Both the position numbers and the translations under genes were made by a program. 18,121 bases of DNA, taken from contig NZ_CAMPGZ010000072.1 in assembly GCF_946885725.1 (NCBI RefSeq), forward strand, positions 1 through 18,121, given 5' to 3'. This document shows, one piece after another, positions 14,154-18,121 of the stretch. Each line of letters opens with the position of its first letter. Position 1 is the first letter of the stretch. The DNA comes from an uncultured Nocardioides sp. (GTDB taxonomy: Bacteria; Actinomycetota; Actinomycetes; Propionibacteriales; Nocardioidaceae). A model generated the notes under the pieces. That model saw nothing but the letters and a program-made list of their open reading frames with translations, was not told the origin of the DNA and ran no database searches.

Positions 14154-14380
14154 CCCGGCCCGAGTCGCCGCAGCCGGACCCGCAGCCCGAGGACGAGAAC
14201 GGGTCGAGCCCGGACGACAAGGCCCGGGCCGCGCGCGAACGGGCGCGGCGCCGGGCACAGGTCTTCGGCGACGTACTGCCGGAGTCGACGCGGGACGACC
14301 GCGACGACTCCGGTGGTCATTCCGACCGCTCGTCGGAGGAGTGGCTACGCCGGCAGCGCCCGCCTCACCACGGCGACTGA
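14150..14380 (+). CDS. Small, highly charged conserved-type actinobacterial protein of unknown function
   Basis: A 76-residue protein starting at ATG 14150 inside the stop of the SDR gene (ATGA), so co-translated with it. It has no membrane segment or signal. The sequence is a Pro/Asp/Glu-rich disordered N-terminus, a basic helix (DKARAARERARRRAQVFGDVLP) and a short C-terminal motif EEWLRRQRPPHHGD. I recall similar small proteins ending in a WLRxQ-PPHH motif in many actinobacteria, without assigned function (memory, not searched). The compact conserved-looking ends and 4-base overlap support a real gene. It is convergent with mscL; the 27 bases between the stops contain only a weak CCAGC/GCTGG stem at 14392-14407. 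Confidence 0.75.
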   Translation: MTRPESPQPDPQPEDENGSSPDDKARAARERARRRAQVFGDVLPESTRDDRDDSGGHSDRSSEEWLRRQRPPHHGD

Positions 14381-14407
14381 GCGCCTGACGGCCAGCGGGT
14401 CAGCTGG

Positions 14408-14827
14408 TCAGCTGCTGGTCGTCGTACCGCCGGTGCTCTCGTCGAGGCGCACGTCGGCGGAGCTCGGGCGGCCCGCCAGCAGGTCGCGGATCTCGGTCAG
14501 CAGCGCGATCTCGGGGGCCGGCGGGGCCGGCTCCTCGCCCTTGGCCATGCGCTCCTGGAGCTTGTTGTAGGGCGTGACGACGAAGAAGTAGACGACGAAC
14601 GCAATGATCAGGAACGCGATCAGGGCGGTGAGGAACGGGCCGACAGGGACGTTGCCGGGCTGGTAGGAGTCGAAGTTGACGCCCTCGCCGGTCAGCTTGC
14701 TGATCAGCGACAGGAGCACCGCCGTGAACGCTGTCACCACGGTCGCGAACGCGCCGCCGATGATGAAGGCGACCGCGAGCTCGACGAGGTTTCCCCGCAT
14801 GATGAACGCCTTGAATCCCTGCAGCAT
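14408..14827 (-). CDS. mscL: Large-conductance mechanosensitive channel MscL
   Basis: A 139-residue protein starting at ATG 14827 with AGGAAG just upstream; an in-frame upstream ATG at 14878 would add an implausible basic stretch. The amphipathic N-terminal helix and TM1 are classic: MLQGFKAFIMRGNLVELAVAFIIGGAF, including the constriction region and conserved Arg11-Gly12-Asn13. The loop (NFDSYQPGNVPVG) leads to TM2 (about 65-84, ALIAFLIIAFVVYFFVV) ending PYNKL, then a cytoplasmic charged helix and a Ser/Thr tail. MscL is a homopentamer opening under membrane tension to release solutes during hypo-osmotic shock. It lies 52 bp downstream of the SAF-domain gene on the same strand and may be co-transcribed with it. 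Confidence 0.97.
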   Translation of the reverse strand: MLQGFKAFIMRGNLVELAVAFIIGGAFATVVTAFTAVLLSLISKLTGEGVNFDSYQPGNVPVGPFLTALIAFLIIAFVVYFFVVTPYNKLQERMAKGEEPAPPAPEIALLTEIRDLLAGRPSSADVRLDESTGGTTTSS

Positions 14828-14879
14828 GTGCTTCCTCCTGGGACGAGCCGCGCCCGATGTGCGGCTGATGCCTGGCACG

Positions 14880-15533
14880 CTAGCGGACCAGCACCGCCGA
14901 GAGGAACGACGAGACGCCGAGCCCGGCGAGGGTGCGGGCGGTCGCGGGTGGTACCGCGACGACGACCAGCGCGCCCGACACGGAGTCGACCCCCTCGTCC
15001 CGGGCTCGGGGGAGGGCGATCACCGGCACCGCCGTCGCCGCCTCCACCGGCTCCCGCTCGCCCTGCGGGTCGGCGGCATACAGCGAGATCCGGTCGCCGA
15101 CGCGCAGCAGCCGCACGGCTCCGGGGTCTCCGATCCGGACCGGTGCCGCGACCGTGCCGGGGTGATGCGCGAGCAGGTCGTCGGTGAGCAGGCGTACGTC
15201 GGTGAGCGGCTCGCCGGCGCGGATCGGCCCGGTGGTGGTGCGACCGACCGCCTCGCCGGCTGACCGGACCAGGCCGTCGGGCACGGCGTCGGGCGGGAAC
15301 GGGCGTCGCACGAGGTCGTCGGGCGCGACAGTGGCGCCGGGGGCGATGTCGTGCGCGGCGGTGAGCACCTCGACCGTCGGCGGGGGTGGTGCGGCGTACG
15401 CCCGCACCCCGGCCAGCACGGCTAGACCGGCCAGGACCGCGGCGAGCGGGCGGCGACGAGCCAGGACCGCCCGGCGAACGCGTCGCCAGGCGCGCGCCGG
15501 ACGGGGTCGGGGGAGCGGCGGTGCGGTGCTCAT
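14880..15533 (-). CDS. SAF-domain membrane protein (CpaB/RcpC-like)
   Basis: A 217-residue protein with a Pro/Arg-rich cytosolic N-terminus, one membrane helix (about 29-47) and an extracytoplasmic SAF domain (about 53-115): VEVLTAAHDIAPGATVAPDDLVRRPFP, then GRTTTGPIRAGEPLTDVRLL. A second domain, with VRIGDPGAVRLLRVGDRISLYA and ALVVVAVPPATARTLAG, resembles the RcpC/CpaB C-terminal part of Flp pilus assembly proteins. No other pilus gene is visible nearby, so it may be an orphan SAF protein with a wall-related role. ATG 15533 has GGGGG directly upstream. An 8-bp perfect hairpin (15548-15567) lies in its leader, and a palindromic site farther upstream. It is probably transcribed before mscL. 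Confidence 0.85.
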   Translation of the reverse strand: MSTAPPLPRPRPARAWRRVRRAVLARRRPLAAVLAGLAVLAGVRAYAAPPPPTVEVLTAAHDIAPGATVAPDDLVRRPFPPDAVPDGLVRSAGEAVGRTTTGPIRAGEPLTDVRLLTDDLLAHHPGTVAAPVRIGDPGAVRLLRVGDRISLYAADPQGEREPVEAATAVPVIALPRARDEGVDSVSGALVVVAVPPATARTLAGLGVSSFLSAVLVR

Positions 15534-15547
15534 CCCCCGAGGCTAGG

Positions 15548-15567
15548 GACGCGGCGACGGCCGCGTC
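15548..15567 (-). promoter_or_regulatory. Stable hairpin in the leader of the SAF gene
   Basis: GACGCGGC-gacg-GCCGCGTC at 15548-15567 is a perfect 8-bp stem with a 4-base loop, ending 14 bp before the ATG of the SAF gene and just upstream of its ribosome binding site. It may stop read-through from the FmdB gene or modulate translation of the SAF gene. Confidence 0.4.
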
Positions 15568-15572
15568 GGCCG

Positions 15573-15581
15573 TTGTCCACA
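15573..15581. promoter_or_regulatory. Perfect DnaA-box match
   Basis: TTGTCCACA at 15573-15581 equals the DnaA-box form preferred in high-GC actinobacteria. It is intergenic, 40 bp upstream of the SAF start. A single 9-mer can occur by chance, and another copy is found inside the propeller coding region, so the weight is low. Confidence 0.3.
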
Positions 15582-15593
15582 GGTTCGGTGCCG

Positions 15594-15627
15594 GCGGGCG
15601 CCGGAAACATATGTTCTGCGGGCGCCG
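15594..15627. promoter_or_regulatory. Palindrome flanked by 10-bp direct repeats, LexA-like operator candidate
   Basis: GCGGGCGCCG occurs at 15594-15603 and again at 15618-15627, bracketing a 14-base AT-rich insert whose centre, AACATATGTT (15606-15615), is a perfect palindrome. AAACATATGTTC differs from the actinobacterial SOS-box core GAAC-N4-GTTC by one base. It lies 61-94 bp upstream of the SAF gene start, where promoter and operator sites are expected. Confidence 0.45.
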
Positions 15628-15662
15628 TCGAACGGCCGGCCGTGCAGCGGCGCGGGCGTGGG

Positions 15663-15986
15663 TCAGGCGGCGGAGCCGGCCTCGGCCGGGGTGGACGAGC
15701 CGCTCGAGGACGAGTCGGACGAGCTGGAGGACGAGCTCTCGCTCTTGCCGCCGCTCGAGCCGTTGGACGACGAGCCGGCGGACCCGTTGCTCGAGGAGCC
15801 GTTGGAGCTCGCGCGGGAGTCGGTGCGGTAGAAGCCGGAGCCCTTGAACACGACGCCCACGGCGTTGAAGACCTTGCGCAGCCGGCCCTCGCACTCGGGG
15901 CAGACGGTCAGCGCGTCGTCGGTGAAGCTCTGGAACTGCTCGAAGGCGTGGTCGCACTCGGTGCAGGCGTACTGGTAGGTCGGCAC
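15663..15986 (-). CDS. FmdB-family zinc-ribbon regulatory protein with Ser-rich tail
   Basis: A 107-residue protein starting at GTG 15986 with GGAGGA upstream; the in-frame ATG at 15999 sits too close to overlap that site, and family members begin (M)PTYxYxC. It carries the FmdB/CxxC zinc ribbon: PTYQYACTEC (Cys8, Cys11), then VCPEC (Cys29, Cys32), followed by RLRKVFNAVGVVFKGSGFYRTD, typical of the family. Residues from about 58 to the end are low-complexity Ser/Gly/Asn (runs of Ser at 84-95), probably disordered. The family is small, cytoplasmic and mostly uncharacterised, named after a formamidase regulator. It has its own good promoter (16066-16094). The SAF and mscL genes follow on the same strand. 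Confidence 0.93.
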   Translation of the reverse strand: MPTYQYACTECDHAFEQFQSFTDDALTVCPECEGRLRKVFNAVGVVFKGSGFYRTDSRASSNGSSSNGSAGSSSNGSSGGKSESSSSSSSDSSSSGSSTPAEAGSAA

Positions 15987-16040
15987 GGGGTCCTCCATCG
16001 GGTCGAACGAGCAGCGACCCACCCGCGTCCGGCTCACGGC

Positions 16041-16070
16041 TGGCACTCGAGGGGTCCGATTGCTAATTAT
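16041..16070 (+). promoter_or_regulatory. Possible promoter of the penicillin-acylase-family gene
   Basis: TGGCAC (16041-16046) is 17 bases before TAATTA (16064-16069), with a TGn extension before it; AATTAT (16065-16070) is an alternative -10. It would start transcription about 40 bases before the ATG at 16117. It shares its AT-rich core with the opposite promoter of the FmdB gene, so the two would exclude each other. Confidence 0.3.
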
Positions 16071-16094
16071 CGCAACACCGAGCCCGTTCGCCAA
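16066..16094 (-). promoter_or_regulatory. Sigma-70-type promoter of the FmdB-family gene
   Basis: On the minus strand, TTGGCG (16094 to 16089) is followed by a 17-base spacer and GATAAT (16071 to 16066), with TGC just before giving an extended -10. Both boxes match the housekeeping consensus well. The leader to the GTG at 15986 would be about 70 bases. The -10 lies within the inverted repeat TTGC-N8-GCAA (16060-16075). Confidence 0.55.
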
Positions 16095-16116
16095 CTTCCC
16101 GGACCCGGGCGGCAGA

Positions 16117-18121
16117 ATGTCCGCCGTGTCCGACACCCCCGCGCCCCCGAGCACCGCGAGCACGGGTGGCGAGCCGGGTGGCGGCCCCGTAGACCAGGAG
16201 CGACGCGTCGGACTCCGGGAGCAGTTCCGGGCATGGCCGCGCGCCGGGCGCTGGGCGATGTACGTCGTCACGGGTGTCGTGCTGGTCGTCGTCATCGCGC
16301 TGGTCGCCGCCGTCGCCCTGGTCCGGTCGTCGTTCCCTGAGACCGAGGGGGAGATCGCGGTTCCCGGCCTGACCGGCGACGTCGAGGTGCTGCGAGACCA
16401 GTCTGGCGTGCCGCAGATCTACGCGGACACCCCGCACGACCTCTTCTACGCGCAGGGGTACGTGCAGGCGCAGGACCGGTTCTACGAGATGGACGTGCGC
16501 CGGCACATCACCGCCGGGCGGCTGTCGGAGATGCTCGGCGAGAGCGCGCTGGACACCGACAAGTTCATCCGAACGATGGGCTGGCACGAGGTGGCCGAGA
16601 AGGAGCTCTCGCTGCTCGACCCCGAGACGCTGGCGTACCTCGAGGCGTTCAGTGACGGCGTCAACGCCTACATCGACACGCACCGGCCGTCGTCGATGTC
16701 ACTGGAGTACGCCGTACTCGCGCTCAACGGCCTCGACTACGCGCCGGAGGAGTGGGAGCCGGTCGACTCGGTCGCGTGGCTGAAGGCGATGGCGTGGGAC
16801 CTCCGCAGCAACATGGAGGACGAGATCACCCGGGCGGTCCTCGCCGGCCGCTACAGCGAGGACGACATCGCCGGGCTGTTCCCGCCGTACCCCTACGGCC
16901 GGCACCAGCCCATCGTCCGGCAGGGCGCCGTCGTCGACGGGGTCTACGAGGACGAGGCGACCCGGCCCGGCACCCGCAAGCCGGCCCGCCCGGCCTGGGG
17001 CAGCGAGGTCACCGACGTGCTGGCCGACCTGCAGGAGGGCCTCGACGCGATGCCGCAGCTGCTCGGCCGTGGCAAGGGCCTGGGCAGCAACAGCTGGGTC
17101 GTTGACGGGCAGCACTCCACGACCGGGCGGCCGATCCTGGCCAACGACCCGCACCTCGGGGTCTCGGTGCCGGGGATCTGGTACCAGATGGGCCTGCACT
17201 GCCGGGAGGTCGACGACACCTGTCCGTTCGACGTCACCGGTTTCACGTTCTCCGGCCTGCCCGGCGTGATCATCGGCCACAACCGGGACATCGCCTGGGG
17301 CTTCACCAACCTCGGGCCGGACGTCACGGACCTCTATCTCGAGAAGATCGAGGGCCAGCGCTACGAGTACGACGGTGAGCTGCACGACCTGAAGCTCCGC
17401 GACGAGACCATCGAGGTGCTCGGCCGCGAGGAGCCGTTCACGTTCACGGTCCGGTCGACCCGCCACGGCCCGCTGCTCTCCGACGTCTCCGCGGAGCTGA
17501 GCACGGTCGGCGCGAACTCTCCCGTCGAGGAGGGCGCACCGGAGCGAGGCAACGGGTACGGCGTGGCGCTGTCATGGACCGCCCTGCAGCCGGCCAACAC
17601 CGCGGACGCGATCTTCGAGCTCAACGCCGCGAGTGACTGGGACGAGTTCCGGGCCGCCGCGGCCGACTTCGCGGCGCCCTCGCAGAACATCGTGTACGCC
17701 GACCGCGAAGGCCACATCGGCTACCAGGCCCCCGGCCTCATCCCGATCCGCAAGTCAGGCAACGACGGCGACTACCCGGCCGAGGGGTGGCTGCCGGCCA
17801 ACGACTGGACCGGCAAGTACGTCCCGTTCGACGCGCTGCCCACCGTGCTCGACCCGGACGCCGGGTACGTCGCGACCGCCAACCAGGCCGTGGTGGGCAG
17901 GGACTACCCGTTCCACCTCACCGGCGACTGGGCGTACGGCTACCGCAGCCAGCGCATCGTCGAGATGCTCGAGCAGAAGGAGAAGCTCAGCGTCGGCGAC
18001 ATGGCGCAGATGCAGCTCGACGAGAAGCACGGGTTCGCGCCGACGATGGTGCCGTACCTGCTCGACGTGCTGATGCCCTCGGACTACCTCGGAGCCGGCC
18101 AGCGCCTGCTGAAGTCGTGGG
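16117..18121 (+). CDS. Penicillin-acylase-family Ntn-hydrolase, membrane-anchored, 3' end outside window
   Basis: The frame is open from ATG 16117 to the window edge (668 codons visible; family members are often 800-900 residues). GTG 16126 is an alternative start; neither has a strong ribosome binding site. A disordered cytosolic N-terminus precedes one membrane helix (about 47-69), placing the enzyme outside the cell. The alpha-chain region contains DQSGVPQIYADTPHDLFYAQGYVQAQDRFYEMD, a strong family signature. The self-processing site is GLGSNSWVV: Ser324 (17086-17088) should become the N-terminal nucleophile of the beta chain, followed by ILANDPHLGVSVPGIWYQ and GVIIGHNRDIAWGFTN, as expected. 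The family cleaves amides: beta-lactam side chains, acyl-homoserine lactones or cyclic lipopeptides. The substrate here is unknown. Confidence 0.95.
   Translation, partial: MSAVSDTPAPPSTASTGGEPGGGPVDQERRVGLREQFRAWPRAGRWAMYVVTGVVLVVVIALVAAVALVRSSFPETEGEIAVPGLTGDVEVLRDQSGVPQIYADTPHDLFYAQGYVQAQDRFYEMDVRRHITAGRLSEMLGESALDTDKFIRTMGWHEVAEKELSLLDPETLAYLEAFSDGVNAYIDTHRPSSMSLEYAVLALNGLDYAPEEWEPVDSVAWLKAMAWDLRSNMEDEITRAVLAGRYSEDDIAGLFPPYPYGRHQPIVRQGAVVDGVYEDEATRPGTRKPARPAWGSEVTDVLADLQEGLDAMPQLLGRGKGLGSNSWVVDGQHSTTGRPILANDPHLGVSVPGIWYQMGLHCREVDDTCPFDVTGFTFSGLPGVIIGHNRDIAWGFTNLGPDVTDLYLEKIEGQRYEYDGELHDLKLRDETIEVLGREEPFTFTVRSTRHGPLLSDVSAELSTVGANSPVEEGAPERGNGYGVALSWTALQPANTADAIFELNAASDWDEFRAAAADFAAPSQNIVYADREGHIGYQAPGLIPIRKSGNDGDYPAEGWLPANDWTGKYVPFDALPTVLDPDAGYVATANQAVVGRDYPFHLTGDWAYGYRSQRIVEMLEQKEKLSVGDMAQMQLDEKHGFAPTMVPYLLDVLMPSDYLGAGQRLLKSW

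Noticed and set aside
1..18121. CRISPR arrays, tRNA/rRNA genes, transposases, phage or toxin-antitoxin genes.
   Set aside because: None was found: no spaced repeat array, no tRNA-like fold with CCA end, and no transposase or integrase motifs in any credible frame.

Overview
The window is 18.1 kb of very GC-rich chromosomal DNA with tightly packed genes, GTG starts alongside ATG, and 4-base stop/start overlaps. That pattern, together with a fused MrpA-MrpB antiporter subunit, LCP and MscL proteins, an FmdB-type zinc ribbon and a penicillin-acylase-family enzyme, points to an actinobacterium. Gene order and codon style suggest Nocardioidaceae or a relative (inference; no 16S or marker search was possible). 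I see no rRNA, tRNA, insertion sequence, prophage or CRISPR array; it looks like core or soft-core chromosome.

Layout. (1) 3-1331: the 3' two thirds of an M3 zinc oligopeptidase, then a strong hairpin. (2) 1332-2387: a spacer with a perfectly phased 18-bp triplicate repeat, then a Tat-like lipoprotein with a metallo-beta-lactamase fold. Facing it on the minus strand are a two-helix membrane protein and a coupled 28-residue micro-ORF. (3) 2797-3099: a small orphan soluble protein. (4) 10434 down to 3106, minus strand: a complete Mrp/Mnh multisubunit cation/proton antiporter operon in the order mrpA(B)-C-D-E-F-G, ending in a tandem universal stress protein. Every one of the six junctions is a 4-base ATGA or GTGA overlap, so seven genes form one translationally coupled unit. 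(5) 10664-12915: a secreted beta-propeller protein and an LCP-family cell-wall ligase. (6) 12916-13238: a gene-free, dyad-rich spacer. (7) 13239-14380: an atypical SDR-family protein coupled to a small charged protein. (8) 15986 down to 14408, minus strand: FmdB-like zinc ribbon, SAF-domain membrane protein, and the MscL channel. (9) 16117 to the window end: a membrane-anchored penicillin-acylase-family Ntn-hydrolase, cut by the window edge and divergent from the FmdB gene.

Shared theme. Several genes concern the cell envelope, ions and osmotic stress: Mrp antiporter, MscL, LCP ligase, exported hydrolases and stress protein. The most interesting points are the universal stress protein built into the coupled Mrp operon, the acidic/His-rich cytosolic extensions on several Mrp subunits, a palindrome bracketed by direct repeats upstream of the SAF gene, 11-bp-phased direct repeats in two spacers, and the structured spacer after the LCP gene. 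I do not see a clearly new defence or mobile system here.
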